Assembly: GCA_913048465.1 (NCBI GenBank)
Contig: CAJWVO010000003.1
Coordinates: 1-64,000, forward strand
Origin: an uncultured Nitrosomonadales bacterium
GTDB lineage: Bacteria > Pseudomonadota > Gammaproteobacteria > Burkholderiales > Methylophilaceae
Direction of reading: 5' to 3'
DNA: 64,000 bases
A program made the position numbers and the translations under genes. The notes beneath the pieces are model-generated. The model saw only the letters and a program-made list of their open reading frames with translations. It made no database searches and was not told the DNA's origin. How positions within the stretch are numbered: position 1 is the first letter of the stretch; each line of letters opens with the position of its first letter. Shown one piece after another: positions 9,174 to 19,919 of the stretch.

Positions 9174-10675
9174 TATTGCTCCAATTCCTTTAAAAATATT
9201 TTTGAATTTCTTTGTGGGGAGTATTCCTTTTTTTTCTCATCTGGTAAATCATTAATGTTGCCCTGTTTAAAATCATTTTCCATAAACCAGTGACTGGATT
9301 GAGTTGTCATAATAAACGTTTTGTTATTCATTTTTTTGCACTCATTTTCACAATATTCTAAAAGTTTTTTCCCATAACCCATGTTTTGGTAATTTTCATT
9401 TATTGCAAAACAGGCAATTTCAGATATTCCATCATAATGTTTAACTTGGGCACACCCGAGTATCTTATTATCAAATTCTAAAATGTGGAAATGTTGTATT
9501 TCCATTTCTATCTTTTCAAGATTCCTGTCTGCAATGATTTGAGTCTTGATTAAGGGATTAATCATTTTTTCAATCACTTTAGCGTCTTGTATGTTGGCAG
9601 ATCTAAATTTTTCTATTTTTTCTGGTGTAATGACAGTTCCTTGACCCTGGTTAGTAAATAATTCCATAATTAATGAACCATTAACGTGCCTATTAACTAA
9701 ATGAATCTTTGCTAAGCCCTCTTTTAAGCCTTCAGCCGCACCTTCCAATATTGGTAATGTATTTTTTTCTATAAATTCTGGATGCTCTGATCCTTTGATA
9801 TGGGATATCAAATTGTTCAATTTGATGCTTGTCATTTCAGATATAAATTCACCTCTGATATTTTGTACCCCATTATTTTCAGTGATATAAATTAATTTTT
9901 CAGCCTGAATTGAAGAAGCAATTTTGCTTGCCGATGATTCAAAGGATAAATTAAAGATTTCCCCAATTGGAGAGTATCCAATAGGAGACATGATGACGAT
10001 TTCATTGTGGTTAAGTTTTTCAATGATTGCCTCATGATTAATTTCCCTAATAACACCGGTTTGTTCCATATCAACTCCATCAATAACTCCTCTAGGTTTC
10101 GCCATAAGAAAATTGCCAGATGAAATTTTCAACTCACTTTTAAAGATATTATTGTGGTAAATGTTGGAAGATAAAGCTGCCTCAATTTTTGTCTTTACCA
10201 AGCCATTAGCTTCAATAATATGAGGCATCATCTCTGCGGTTGTAACTCTTTGATGCTTATGGAAGCTGGATTTAATACTATTTTTATTCAATCTTAAGTC
10301 GATAAAAGGCCTGATGCCATGAATTAGGATGATTTTAATTCCTAAGGAATGAAGTAAATTAATGTCCGTACATAAATTGACAAAAGAGTTACTCTCAAGA
10401 GCAAAGCCATCAAATGCAATAACGAAAACCTTATTTCTATAATGATGAATATAAGGCGCTGCTGATCTAAAAGCTGATATAAAATCGACACTTGATTGTC
10501 CCACTAAATTATCAATGGAAACTTTGAAGTAATTTGAATATTTTATTAGAACTGGTAAGGAAGGTTTCAGTTTTCCTTGTTCTATTTTCGATAGATTGCC
10601 AGGATCTAAATCAAGGATTTGACTGAGGTTGGCAATAGTTAACTTTCTATCGGTTCTAAGTTGTTTAAGATTCAT
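9173..10675 (-). CDS. argA: Amino-acid N-acetyltransferase (NAGS, ArgA-type: AAK + GNAT) with N-terminal XRE/HTH domain
   Basis: Residues 1-60 [54 protein letters not shown] = HTH_XRE; then [42 protein letters not shown] (ArgA AAK) and C-terminal GNAT ([22 protein letters not shown]); stop/start overlap with argB. Confidence 0.9.
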   Translation of the reverse strand: MNLKQLRTDRKLTIANLSQILDLDPGNLSKIEQGKLKPSLPVLIKYSNYFKVSIDNLVGQSSVDFISAFRSAAPYIHHYRNKVFVIAFDGFALESNSFVNLCTDINLLHSLGIKIILIHGIRPFIDLRLNKNSIKSSFHKHQRVTTAEMMPHIIEANGLVKTKIEAALSSNIYHNNIFKSELKISSGNFLMAKPRGVIDGVDMEQTGVIREINHEAIIEKLNHNEIVIMSPIGYSPIGEIFNLSFESSASKIASSIQAEKLIYITENNGVQNIRGEFISEMTSIKLNNLISHIKGSEHPEFIEKNTLPILEGAAEGLKEGLAKIHLVNRHVNGSLIMELFTNQGQGTVITPEKIEKFRSANIQDAKVIEKMINPLIKTQIIADRNLEKIEMEIQHFHILEFDNKILGCAQVKHYDGISEIACFAINENYQNMGYGKKLLEYCENECKKMNNKTFIMTTQSSHWFMENDFKQGNINDLPDEKKKEYSPQRNSKIFLKELEQ

Positions 10676-10694
10676 ATTGTATATTTTACAATAT
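10674..10694. promoter_or_regulatory. Perfect inverted repeat ATATTGTA-N5-TACAATAT abutting argA start (candidate operator)
   Basis: atattgta tattt tacaatat, 8-bp arms; overlaps the first two bases of the + strand complement of the argA start codon. Confidence 0.5.
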
Positions 10695-10701
10695 TTATAT
10701 T

Positions 10702-10738
10702 TAATTTTGTATAAATTTATGTAATTTATACAAAATTA
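10702..10738. promoter_or_regulatory. Perfect 16-bp inverted repeat with 5-nt spacer upstream of argA, overlapping the 3' end of rsmE (candidate operator or hairpin)
   Basis: taattttgtataaatt tatgt aatttatacaaaatta; arms fully complementary. Confidence 0.6.
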
Positions 10739-11466
10739 TTGGTTAAGGCTAATATCGCGCTTGTAATTGATAAGGAGGCGGTCTCAGTTCGCAATACTCT
10801 ATTGCCCAAAGATAATGACTTGAACCCAGCATTTTCCGCAACTTTGATTTCAGCTTCTGAAAAGCCTCCTTCTGGTCCAATTAAAATTTGAAAACTTTTT
10901 TTATTTATTAAATCGCTATTTCTTAAATTTGATAGTGAGTAATCAGTGTAGGGATTCAAAATTAACTTGCACGAATAATCATCTTCATTTGTTAACTTAT
11001 TTAAACTAATAATTGTTTCATGGACAGTTGGTATTTTTGACCGACCACTCTGCTCGCATGCAGAAGTAATGACTTTTTTCAGATGTTCAATTCTGTTCGC
11101 TGTTTTGGTTTGAGGAATTTTAAAGTTTACTCTTTCGGTATTAATTAAATAGAAATTTTTTATTCCAAGCTCTGTATTTTTTTGAAAAATAAAGTCGAGT
11201 TTATCTCTCGAGGTTACTGATTGCAGGATGCTGATATCAATATCTGCTTCACTAGTGTTGAGTTTTTTCTCATTAACAGAAATATTGACATTTTTTTTAT
11301 CAATGTGAGATACCTCGCCATGATAATCATACCCATCGCCATTAAATAGTATGATTTTATCTGATGGCTTTAATCGCAATGATTTAACAAGATGTTTTGA
11401 GGCATCTTCAGATAGATTGATGTCGCTATGTGCTGAAATAGTGTCTGGATGGTAAAATCTATTCAT
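10726..11466 (-). CDS. rsmE: 16S rRNA (uracil(1498)-N(3))-methyltransferase RsmE
   Basis: MNRFYHPD..., LLIGPEGGFSEAEIKVAENAGFKSLSLGNRVLRTETA-type motif. Confidence 0.95.
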   Translation of the reverse strand: MNRFYHPDTISAHSDINLSEDASKHLVKSLRLKPSDKIILFNGDGYDYHGEVSHIDKKNVNISVNEKKLNTSEADIDISILQSVTSRDKLDFIFQKNTELGIKNFYLINTERVNFKIPQTKTANRIEHLKKVITSACEQSGRSKIPTVHETIISLNKLTNEDDYSCKLILNPYTDYSLSNLRNSDLINKKSFQILIGPEGGFSEAEIKVAENAGFKSLSLGNRVLRTETASLSITSAILALTNNFV

Positions 11467-11492
11467 CTTTAAAATTTAATAGGGAATATATA

Positions 11493-12062
11493 GTGGTGAG
11501 CCTTACTACTCCAGTCTGTAATTTTGGCTGGAAAGCAAAAAATTTTAATTTAATATCAACTAATAATGAATTGATTAGCCTTGAAGATGCAATGGGCGTT
11601 AATGGTTTATTGGTGATGTTCATTTGCAATCATTGTCCATATGTTAAAGCTATTTTACCAAGATTGATTCATGATACTAGAGAGTTAAAGACATTGGGGA
11701 TTAATACTGTTGCGATATCATCGAATGATGTAATTAATTACCCAGAAGATTCTTTTGAAAACATGCAAAAATTAGCTAAAGAGCATGAATTCCCATTTGA
11801 TTATTGTTTTGACGAAACACAGGTGGTTGCAAAAAGCTACGATGCAATTTGCACACCTGATTTTTTTGGTTTTAATAACAATTATGAGCTTCAGTATCGA
11901 GGCCGTTTTGACTCAACAGGACGTGGTGAGCTGTCTAATAATAATGAAAGAGATTTATTTAATGCGATGCAGCTAGTTGCGGAGTCACAAAAGGGTCCTA
12001 TTGATCAAATACCAAGTATTGGTTGCTCTATAAAATGGAAAGAATCTGCAACAAATCCTTGA
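11493..12062 (+). CDS. Thioredoxin-fold redoxin family protein
   Basis: LLVMFICNHCPYVKAILPRLIHD and GINTVAISSND; GTG start. Confidence 0.8.
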   Translation: MVSLTTPVCNFGWKAKNFNLISTNNELISLEDAMGVNGLLVMFICNHCPYVKAILPRLIHDTRELKTLGINTVAISSNDVINYPEDSFENMQKLAKEHEFPFDYCFDETQVVAKSYDAICTPDFFGFNNNYELQYRGRFDSTGRGELSNNNERDLFNAMQLVAESQKGPIDQIPSIGCSIKWKESATNP

Positions 12063-12185
12063 AGAATAATGCTGTTTAGGCAATAATTATACGTTCGAAT
12101 ACCTAATACAAAGAAAATTACAGGTTGTACATTTATCAGGTTTGAATAAAGAAAATTATTCACCAAAACAAGGGAGAAACAAAGT

Positions 12186-14171
12186 ATGGCAAGTAGACAA
12201 GAATTAGCAAATGCGATCCGTGCCTTATCCATGGATGCGGTTCAAAAAGCAAAATCAGGACACCCTGGTGCTCCTATGGGCATGGCAGAAATAGGAGAAG
12301 TTCTTTGGAATAACCACATGAACCATAATCCTAATAACCCTGATTGGGCAAACAGAGATAGATTTATTTTATCTAATGGTCACGGTTCAATGTTAATTTA
12401 TTCTCTCTTACACTTAACAGGTTACGACCTTCCAATGAGTGAGATCGAATCCTTTAGACAGTTGCATTCTAAGTGTGCAGGTCACCCAGAATATGGCTAT
12501 GCACCTGGTGTTGAAACAACCACTGGGCCTCTAGGTCAGGGTATTAGTAATGCTGTTGGTTTCGCAATGGCTGAGAAATTATTGGCTAACCAATTCAATA
12601 AGCCGGGTCACGATATTGTTGATCATTACACTTATGTGTTTATGGGCGATGGTTGTTTGATGGAAGGCGTTTCTCATGAAACTTGTGCACTTGCTGGAAC
12701 TTGGGGTTTAGGTAAATTAATTGCATTCTGGGATGATAATGGAATTTCAATTGATGGCCACATCGAGGGGTGGTACACCGATGATACAGCGGGTCGATTT
12801 GAGTCATATGGTTGGCATGTAGTCAGAGATGTTGATGGTCATGACTTTGAAGCAATTGACAAAGCTATCCAAGAAGCTAAGTCGGTATCTGACAAGCCGA
12901 CATTAATTTGTTGTAAGACAATAATTGGTAAAGGATCACCTAACAAGTCAGGTTCACATGATTGTCATGGAGCTGCACTAGGTGAAGAAGAAGTTGCACT
13001 TACTAGAAAAGAGCTTGGTTGGGAGCATGATCCATTTGTGATTCCTCAAGATATCTATGATGGTTGGAATCAAAAAGACAAAGGCCAACAAAGCGAGGCT
13101 GCATGGAATGATAAATTTGCAGCATATGAAAAAGAATTCCCAGAATTAGCTGCTGAATTCAAACGTCGTATGGCAAATGAATTACCAGCTGATTGGCAGC
13201 AAAAAGTGGATGCATTAATTAAAGAAACAAACGCTGCTGGCGATAAAGTAGCTACACGAAAAGCATCACAAAATGTTATCACTAAATTAGCTGAAACATT
13301 ACCTGAATTTGTAGGCGGATCTGCTGACTTAACTGGATCAAACTTAACCAGCTGCGGTAGTTTTGAGCACGTCAGCGGTAAGAAACCAGGTAACTACATT
13401 TCATACGGAGTTCGTGAATTTGGTATGGCGGCCATTATGAATGGTATGGCTTTGCACGGAGGTATTTTACCTTACGGCGGAACATTCCATATGTTCACAG
13501 ACTACATGAGAAATGGTATGAGAATGTCAGCGTTGATGAAACAGAGAGTTATCTATGTATTGACCCACGATTCAATTGGCCAAGGTGAAGATGGACCAAC
13601 TCACCAACCTATTGAAACAACATCTGGCTTAAGATTTATTCCGAATATGGAAGTTTGGAGACCTGGTGATGCAACAGAAACAGCGGTGGCTTGGACTCAA
13701 GCTGTAGCAAATACAGGCAATCCAACCAGCCTTGTTCTAACTCGACAAGGCGTTGGATTTAATGAAAGAACAGATGAGCAACTTGAGGGTATTAAAAAAG
13801 GTGGTTATGTTCTGTCAGATGCCAATGACCCCAAAGTTATTCTGATTGCTACCGGATCTGAGCTTGATTTAGCTGTTAAATCTGCTGCTGCATTAAATGA
13901 TGAAGGTATTGCTGCTCGCGTTGTGTCAATGCCATGTACTCATGCATTTGATCGCCAAGATCAGGCTTATAAAGATTCTGTTCTTACTCCGGGAGTAAAA
14001 CGTGTATCTATAGAAGCTGGCGTGACTGATTACTGGACAAAATACGTTGGTCTAGATGGAGCTTCCGTTGGTATTAATACTTACGGTGAATCAGCGCCAG
14101 GTGGTAAATTATTTGAACACTTTGGCTTCACAGTCGAGAATGTGGTTAAGACAGTTAAGTCTGTTCTTTAA
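12186..14171 (+). CDS. tkt: Transketolase
   Basis: [48 protein letters not shown]; good SD (aagggag). Confidence 0.98.
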   Translation: MASRQELANAIRALSMDAVQKAKSGHPGAPMGMAEIGEVLWNNHMNHNPNNPDWANRDRFILSNGHGSMLIYSLLHLTGYDLPMSEIESFRQLHSKCAGHPEYGYAPGVETTTGPLGQGISNAVGFAMAEKLLANQFNKPGHDIVDHYTYVFMGDGCLMEGVSHETCALAGTWGLGKLIAFWDDNGISIDGHIEGWYTDDTAGRFESYGWHVVRDVDGHDFEAIDKAIQEAKSVSDKPTLICCKTIIGKGSPNKSGSHDCHGAALGEEEVALTRKELGWEHDPFVIPQDIYDGWNQKDKGQQSEAAWNDKFAAYEKEFPELAAEFKRRMANELPADWQQKVDALIKETNAAGDKVATRKASQNVITKLAETLPEFVGGSADLTGSNLTSCGSFEHVSGKKPGNYISYGVREFGMAAIMNGMALHGGILPYGGTFHMFTDYMRNGMRMSALMKQRVIYVLTHDSIGQGEDGPTHQPIETTSGLRFIPNMEVWRPGDATETAVAWTQAVANTGNPTSLVLTRQGVGFNERTDEQLEGIKKGGYVLSDANDPKVILIATGSELDLAVKSAAALNDEGIAARVVSMPCTHAFDRQDQAYKDSVLTPGVKRVSIEAGVTDYWTKYVGLDGASVGINTYGESAPGGKLFEHFGFTVENVVKTVKSVL

Positions 14172-14185
14172 TTTGATCTTTCTAC

Positions 14186-14224
14186 AAAAAGGTATTCCTA
14201 AACTTTAGGAATACCTTTTTTATT
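14186..14224 (+). terminator. Rho-independent terminator after tkt
   Basis: aaaaaggtattccta aactt taggaataccttttt followed by T/A-rich tract; 15-bp arms. Confidence 0.9.
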
Positions 14225-14247
14225 TTAATTTAGGAAAAGCTAGAAAT

Positions 14248-15267
14248 ATGACAGTGAGAGTCGCAATTACAGGTTTTGGAAGAATTGGTCGTTTAGTGCT
14301 ACGGGCAATTTATGAGGAAAAGAGATCAGATCTAAAAGTGGTGGCGATTAACGGAAGTAGTCGTGGCACCATGGAATCAAATTTACATTTATTAAAGTAT
14401 GACTCAGCCCATGGTCGATTTGATTGCGATATTTCTATGGGTGAGCATGAATTTTCTATTAATGGCGATACCATTAAATATTATGCCACTCGAGACCCTG
14501 AAGAACTCCCATGGGGTGAATTAGATGTAGATGTAGTTTTAGAATGTACTGGTGCTTTTAGAAGTAAAAAATTAAACATGGTCCATCTTCATCAGGGCGC
14601 AAAGAAAGTTTTGATTTCAGCTCCTGGAGAATCCGATGTTGATTCCACAATTGTGTACGGTGTTAATCATGATTCTCTTAAGTCATCACATACAGTTGTC
14701 TCTAATGCATCATGTACCACAAATGGATTGGCTCCAATTGTTCATGTGTTAAATGAAAACTACACAATTAAATCTGGGTTAATGAATACGATTCATTCAT
14801 TCACGAATGATCAGGCCCTATTGGATAATATTCACAAAGATATCCGCAGGGCAAGAACAGCAAGTTCATCCATGGTACCCACGAAAACTGGCGCAGCGTC
14901 TGCTGTGGGTTTGGTTATTCCTGAATTAAAAGGAAAGCTTGATGGGGTGGCCATTCGTGTGCCAACCGCCAATGTTTCCTTGGTTGACCTCACTTTAAAT
15001 ATTGCAGAAAAAGTAACGGTTGAAGAAGTGAATGCAGTAGTAAAAAAAGCAGCTGATAATGAATTAAAAGATATTCTTGTTTATTCTGATATTCCTCTTG
15101 TGTCAGTTGATTATAATCACACTCCAGCATCATCATACTTTGATTCTTTGTTAACAAAAGTATCCTCATCGGGTGATTTAGTGAAAGTCTTTGGTTGGTA
15201 TGATAATGAATACGGCTTTAGTTGTCGCATGTTGGATACCGCAGTGGCAATGATGAATGCAAATTAA
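14248..15267 (+). CDS. gap: Glyceraldehyde-3-phosphate dehydrogenase, type I
   Basis: [42 protein letters not shown]. Confidence 0.96.
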   Translation: MTVRVAITGFGRIGRLVLRAIYEEKRSDLKVVAINGSSRGTMESNLHLLKYDSAHGRFDCDISMGEHEFSINGDTIKYYATRDPEELPWGELDVDVVLECTGAFRSKKLNMVHLHQGAKKVLISAPGESDVDSTIVYGVNHDSLKSSHTVVSNASCTTNGLAPIVHVLNENYTIKSGLMNTIHSFTNDQALLDNIHKDIRRARTASSSMVPTKTGAASAVGLVIPELKGKLDGVAIRVPTANVSLVDLTLNIAEKVTVEEVNAVVKKAADNELKDILVYSDIPLVSVDYNHTPASSYFDSLLTKVSSSGDLVKVFGWYDNEYGFSCRMLDTAVAMMNAN

Positions 15268-16433
15268 TGTCTATTCGAAGCATTAGCCATTTAAATCTTC
15301 AAAATAAAAAGGTCTTTATTCGTGCAGATCTAAATGTCCCAATTGATGGTTCCACAATCTCTTCCACCAGTAGAATTGATGCATCTATTCCGACCATTGA
15401 ATTTGCACTAGATAATGCTCAGGTTGTGATCCTGACCTCACATTTAGGCAGGCCTGAAGAGGGAAATTTTGATGACTCTCTATCACTTAAGCCCATAGTC
15501 GACTACCTTGAAGAAAAATTAAATACCACAATAATATTTCATCGGGATTTTGACAAAGGTCAATCCTTTGAGCCTGGAAGGCTTCATGTTCTTGAAAACG
15601 TAAGGTTTAACCCTGGTGAGAAAAAATGTTCTGATGAGTTATCAGTAAAATATGCTTCTATAGCGGACGTATTTGTCATGGATGCGTTTGGAACAGCACA
15701 CCGTACCGAAGCCAGCACGTATGGTATTGGAAAATATATTGGTGAAAAATGTGCTGGATTACTTTTTTATGATGAAGTTGATGCTCTAACGAAAACATTT
15801 AATCAGCCAAAAAAACCAATGCTAGCGATTGTGGGCGGTAGTAAAGTTTCAACAAAGTTATCTGTTTTAAAAAATCTTGTTAATCGTGTTGATGGTTTAA
15901 TTTTAGGTGGCGGTATCCTAAATACTTTTATAGCAGCCCAAGGATTCAATATTGGAAAGTCATTGCATGAACCTGACTTTGTTGAAGAGGCAAAAGTTAT
16001 TCTTGATGAGATCAAAAATAGGCAAATATTTTTACCCACCATTGATGATGTTATTTGCGGAAAAGAATTTGATGTCAACGCACATGCTGAATTAAAAAAA
16101 ATTGATGACGTTGAATCTGATGATATGATTTTTGATTTAGGTCCCAAAACCTTGAAGAATATTACAGACCACTTATCCAAAGTCTCAACAATCATGTGGA
16201 ATGGACCTCTTGGCGTGTTTGAGTTTGAACAGTTTAGCTCAGGAACTGAAGCCTTATCTCTTGCGATTGCTGATTGTGAGGCATTCTCATTAGCTGGCGG
16301 AGGGGATACGATTGCCGCAATAGAAAAGTATAAGGTATGTAAAAAAATATCATATATTTCAACCGCCGGTGGAGCTTTTCTTGAATTTGCTGAAGGAAAG
16401 AAATTGCCTGCTATTGAAATGCTAGAACAATAA
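15267..16433 (+). CDS. pgk: Phosphoglycerate kinase (start at 15267 preferred over track start 15222)
   Basis: KKVFIRADLNVPIDG, LTSHLGRPEEG, LFYDEVDAL, TAGGAFLEFAEG; ATG overlaps gap stop by 1 nt. Confidence 0.96.
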   Translation: MSIRSISHLNLQNKKVFIRADLNVPIDGSTISSTSRIDASIPTIEFALDNAQVVILTSHLGRPEEGNFDDSLSLKPIVDYLEEKLNTTIIFHRDFDKGQSFEPGRLHVLENVRFNPGEKKCSDELSVKYASIADVFVMDAFGTAHRTEASTYGIGKYIGEKCAGLLFYDEVDALTKTFNQPKKPMLAIVGGSKVSTKLSVLKNLVNRVDGLILGGGILNTFIAAQGFNIGKSLHEPDFVEEAKVILDEIKNRQIFLPTIDDVICGKEFDVNAHAELKKIDDVESDDMIFDLGPKTLKNITDHLSKVSTIMWNGPLGVFEFEQFSSGTEALSLAIADCEAFSLAGGGDTIAAIEKYKVCKKISYISTAGGAFLEFAEGKKLPAIEMLEQ

Positions 16434-16438
16434 ATCAA

Positions 16439-17314
16439 ATGAATATGACAACAACTATTCAAAGTCTTCAATTATTTCATCAAGGTAAAGTCAGAGATAC
16501 TTATGTTGTGGATGACGGACATTTTTTAATGGTAACCAGTGATCGTATTTCTGCCTTTGATGTCATCATGAATGAAGCTGTTGAGTCAAAAGGAAAGATT
16601 TTATCTCAGATTTCAAATTTCTGGTTTCACAAAACAGAATCCATTATCAAGAATCATTTAACTAACATTGCTCCGGAATCCGTTGTCAAAGATCATGAAA
16701 TACCACTTATTAAAGATAGATCTGTTGTTGTGAAAAGATTGCAGCCTCTTCCTGTCGAGGCGATTGTTAGAGGGTATCTGATTGGAAGTGGTTGGAAAGA
16801 TTATCAATCAAGTGGAAGTGTATCAGGAATTACATTGCCAAAAAATTTACTACAAGCTGAAAAACTCGCTGAACCAATTTTTACTCCGTCAACCAAAGCT
16901 GCCGTCGGAGATCATGATGAGAATATTTCATTTGATCAAATGGCCAACGTGATTGGGGAAGATAGAGCCAAAAATATAAAAGACAAAAGTATTGAAATAT
17001 ATAACTTTGCCAGAAACTATGCTCTTGATCGGGGTATTATTATTGCAGATACAAAATTTGAATTTGGATTAGATGATCAAGGTGATTTAATTTTAATGGA
17101 TGAAATTCTTACACCTGATTCTTCAAGATTTTGGGATGCAGATTTATATAGAATGGGCACGTCCCCCCAGAGTTTTGATAAACAATTCTTGAGAGACTGG
17201 CTTGAGTCAATAGATTGGAACAAACAACCTCCACCACCATCTCTTCCAAGTGATGTTATCGAGATGACAAAACAAAAGTATCAGCATGTTCAACATCTTT
17301 TATTAAATCAATAA
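16439..17314 (+). CDS. purC: Phosphoribosylaminoimidazole-succinocarboxamide synthase
   Basis: HQGKVRDTYVVDDGHFLMVTSDRISAFDVI, PVEAIVRGYLIGSGWKDY, DEILTPDSSRFW. Confidence 0.97.
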   Translation: MNMTTTIQSLQLFHQGKVRDTYVVDDGHFLMVTSDRISAFDVIMNEAVESKGKILSQISNFWFHKTESIIKNHLTNIAPESVVKDHEIPLIKDRSVVVKRLQPLPVEAIVRGYLIGSGWKDYQSSGSVSGITLPKNLLQAEKLAEPIFTPSTKAAVGDHDENISFDQMANVIGEDRAKNIKDKSIEIYNFARNYALDRGIIIADTKFEFGLDDQGDLILMDEILTPDSSRFWDADLYRMGTSPQSFDKQFLRDWLESIDWNKQPPPPSLPSDVIEMTKQKYQHVQHLLLNQ

Positions 17315-17772
17315 TGATCAGCTTTTTAAAAAGAAGGCCATTAATAATATTATTGATAGCTGCATTAATTATTTTATGCTCCTCTAACTTTATTATTTTA
17401 AATTTTGGGTTTGAAGGCGTAACTCAAAAAATAGCTTTAGAAAATAATCGTTATTTCCCTAAAGGATATTTTATTGGTCTTATTTGGACTTTGTTAGTGA
17501 TTCTTCAAACAATCGTTTTTAAATCTTTAAAATCTCAATTTAACTCATTGCTTGTTTTAATACTTATTATAAATTGTTTTTTATATCCAATTTATACTTT
17601 GGGTTTTTCTGTACTAAGTATGATTATTCTTGGTAATTTGACAACATTGATTTTTAGCTCATTTATTGCAGGTTTAATTTATGTCGAATCTAAAATTTTA
17701 TCGTTACTGATTGCCTTAACATCATTGTGGATTTTGTTTGTAACTTACTTTTTGATAAACGTTCACCTATAA
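17314..17772 (+). CDS. Hypothetical multi-pass membrane protein, 152 aa
   Basis: Hydrophobic segments throughout; start codon overlaps purC stop by 1 nt; followed by terminator. Confidence 0.7.
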   Translation: MISFLKRRPLIILLIAALIILCSSNFIILNFGFEGVTQKIALENNRYFPKGYFIGLIWTLLVILQTIVFKSLKSQFNSLLVLILIINCFLYPIYTLGFSVLSMIILGNLTTLIFSSFIAGLIYVESKILSLLIALTSLWILFVTYFLINVHL

Positions 17773-17803
17773 AAAAAACCCATTTAAAAATGGGCTTTTT
17801 TTT
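17771..17803. terminator. Intrinsic terminator, bidirectional, between convergent genes
   Basis: aaaaaaaacccatttaaaaatgggctttttttt; A-tract/stem/T-tract usable from both strands. Confidence 0.88.
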
Positions 17804-17819
17804 GATAATTATTTAAAAC

Positions 17820-19847
17820 TTATAGCAACGGTACAATTAGAAGTGCAACGATGTTAATAATTTTAATAAGAGGGTTGATCGCTGGACCAGCAGTATCTTT
17901 GTATGGGTCTCCAACAGTATCACCTGTTACAGAAGCTTTATGAGCTTCAGAACCTTTACCGCCATGGTGCCCATCTTCAATATGTTTTTTAGCATTATCC
18001 CAAGCACCGCCACCAGTACACATTGAAATTGCCACGAAAAGACCTGTAACAATTGTACCCATCAACAGACCACCTAAGCCTTGAGCTCCTAATGGCGATA
18101 AACCAACAATAATAGGAACAGCAACAGGTAATAGTGATGGAACAACCATCTCTTTAATTGCAGATGAGGTTAATAAATCAACGGCTTTAGCATAATCAGG
18201 TTGACCTTTACCAGTCATAATTCCCTTGATTGTTTTAAACTGTCTTCTCACTTCTTCAACAACCGAACCAGCTGCTCTTCCAACAGCCTCCATCGCCATA
18301 GCTGCAAAGAGATATGGGATCAGACCACCGATGATTAGGCCAATAATTACGTTTGGCTCACTCAGATCAAATGTAGCAATGATTCCGTAGACATCAAGTT
18401 TGTGCGTGTAGTCTGCAAAAAGAACCAATGATGCTAAACCAGCTGAACCAATAGCATAACCTTTAGTTACAGCTTTTGTAGTGTTACCAACCGCATCAAG
18501 TGGATCAGTCACGTCTCTCACTTTTTGTGGAAGACCAGACATCTCGGCAATACCACCAGCGTTGTCAGTAATTGGACCGTATGCATCAAGTGCCACAATA
18601 ATACCCGCCATGCTTAACATTGATGTCGCTGCTATAGCAACACCGTAAAGGTTCGCAAATGAGTATGAAAGAAAAATTGCTAAACAAACAGATATCACAG
18701 GAAGTGCAGTTGCTTTCATTGAGATACCAATACCAGCAATAATATTTGTAGCATGACCAGTTTCAGAAGCTTTAGCTACATGTTGAACTGGTTTATATTC
18801 TGTACCAGTGTAATATTCAGTGATAAATACTAATGCAGCAGTTAACACTAATCCAATTGCAGCTGAACCAAACAAACCTACTGCTGGGTAAGTAATACCA
18901 TCGACAACAATGCCAGATGGGAACAAATACTCAGAAACGTAGAAGAAGGCAATGAGTGATAAAAGACCCGCAATAGCCAAACCCCTGTAAAGTGCAGGCA
19001 TCACATTTGTCATCTTATTGTTAGCTTTAACAAAGAAACAACCAATGATAGACGCAATAATTGAAACAGCACCTAACAATAATGGATACAGAACACCATT
19101 AACACTATCGCCAGTGATCATTAAACCACCTAAAACCATAGTTGCAATAATAGTAACTGCATAAGTTTCAAATAAATCAGCAGCCATACCTGCGCAATCA
19201 CCAACATTGTCACCAACATTGTCTGCGATAACTGCAGGGTTTCTAGGATCGTCTTCAGGAATTCCAGCTTCAACTTTGCCTACTAAGTCAGCACCAACAT
19301 CAGCACCCTTAGTAAAAATACCACCACCAAGTCTTGCAAAAATGGAGATTAGAGATGAGCCAAACGCTAAACCAATTAAAGGATTAAGATTTTCAGCTTC
19401 AGTGCCACCAAGGTATAAATAAAAACCTGCAACGCCTAACAGACCCAATCCAACTACAAGCATACCTGTAATTGCACCGCCTTTAAAAGCCACATCAAAA
19501 GCTGGCACAATTCCTTTAGTTGCTGCTTGAGCTGTTCTTACATTAGAACGAACTGAAACATTCATCCCTATAAAACCACAAGCACCTGATAATATAGCAC
19601 CAACAACAAAACCGATCGCTGTATCAAGGTCAATAAATTGAGCGATTAATATAGTTAAAATAATACCAACAATAGCGATTGTTTTGTATTGACGTGACAA
19701 ATATGCAGACGCACCTTTTTGGATAGCGTTTGCAATATCTTGCATTTTCTTATTTCCTGCCGGTAGGCTAAGAATAGACTTTGAAACTAAGGCACCATAT
19801 ATAACAGCAATTACCGCGGCTGCTAATGCCATTTGGATTTCCGACAT
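17820..19847 (-). CDS. hppA: Membrane-bound ion-translocating pyrophosphatase, likely K+-independent H+-PPase
   Basis: [71 protein letters not shown] gggaggaag precedes ATG at 19847 (track start 19874 is upstream of it). Confidence 0.95.
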   Translation of the reverse strand: MSEIQMALAAAVIAVIYGALVSKSILSLPAGNKKMQDIANAIQKGASAYLSRQYKTIAIVGIILTILIAQFIDLDTAIGFVVGAILSGACGFIGMNVSVRSNVRTAQAATKGIVPAFDVAFKGGAITGMLVVGLGLLGVAGFYLYLGGTEAENLNPLIGLAFGSSLISIFARLGGGIFTKGADVGADLVGKVEAGIPEDDPRNPAVIADNVGDNVGDCAGMAADLFETYAVTIIATMVLGGLMITGDSVNGVLYPLLLGAVSIIASIIGCFFVKANNKMTNVMPALYRGLAIAGLLSLIAFFYVSEYLFPSGIVVDGITYPAVGLFGSAAIGLVLTAALVFITEYYTGTEYKPVQHVAKASETGHATNIIAGIGISMKATALPVISVCLAIFLSYSFANLYGVAIAATSMLSMAGIIVALDAYGPITDNAGGIAEMSGLPQKVRDVTDPLDAVGNTTKAVTKGYAIGSAGLASLVLFADYTHKLDVYGIIATFDLSEPNVIIGLIIGGLIPYLFAAMAMEAVGRAAGSVVEEVRRQFKTIKGIMTGKGQPDYAKAVDLLTSSAIKEMVVPSLLPVAVPIIVGLSPLGAQGLGGLLMGTIVTGLFVAISMCTGGGAWDNAKKHIEDGHHGGKGSEAHKASVTGDTVGDPYKDTAGPAINPLIKIINIVALLIVPLL

Positions 19848-19919
19848 ACTTCCTCCCTGAGTTACATATTTCAAAAAAAAGCAATTATCTCATATTTAAG
19901 GTGATTTGGACATTATTCC

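Noticed and set aside
10702-10738. 16-bp inverted repeat as an intrinsic terminator of rsmE
   Set aside because: Stem is almost pure A/T and is not followed by a U-tract on the minus strand; kept instead as a candidate operator, though a weak 3' hairpin remains possible.
15803-16471. 222-aa antisense ORF opposite pgk
   Set aside because: Lies wholly opposite a strongly conserved gene, low-complexity Ser/Pro/Phe-rich composition, no motif.
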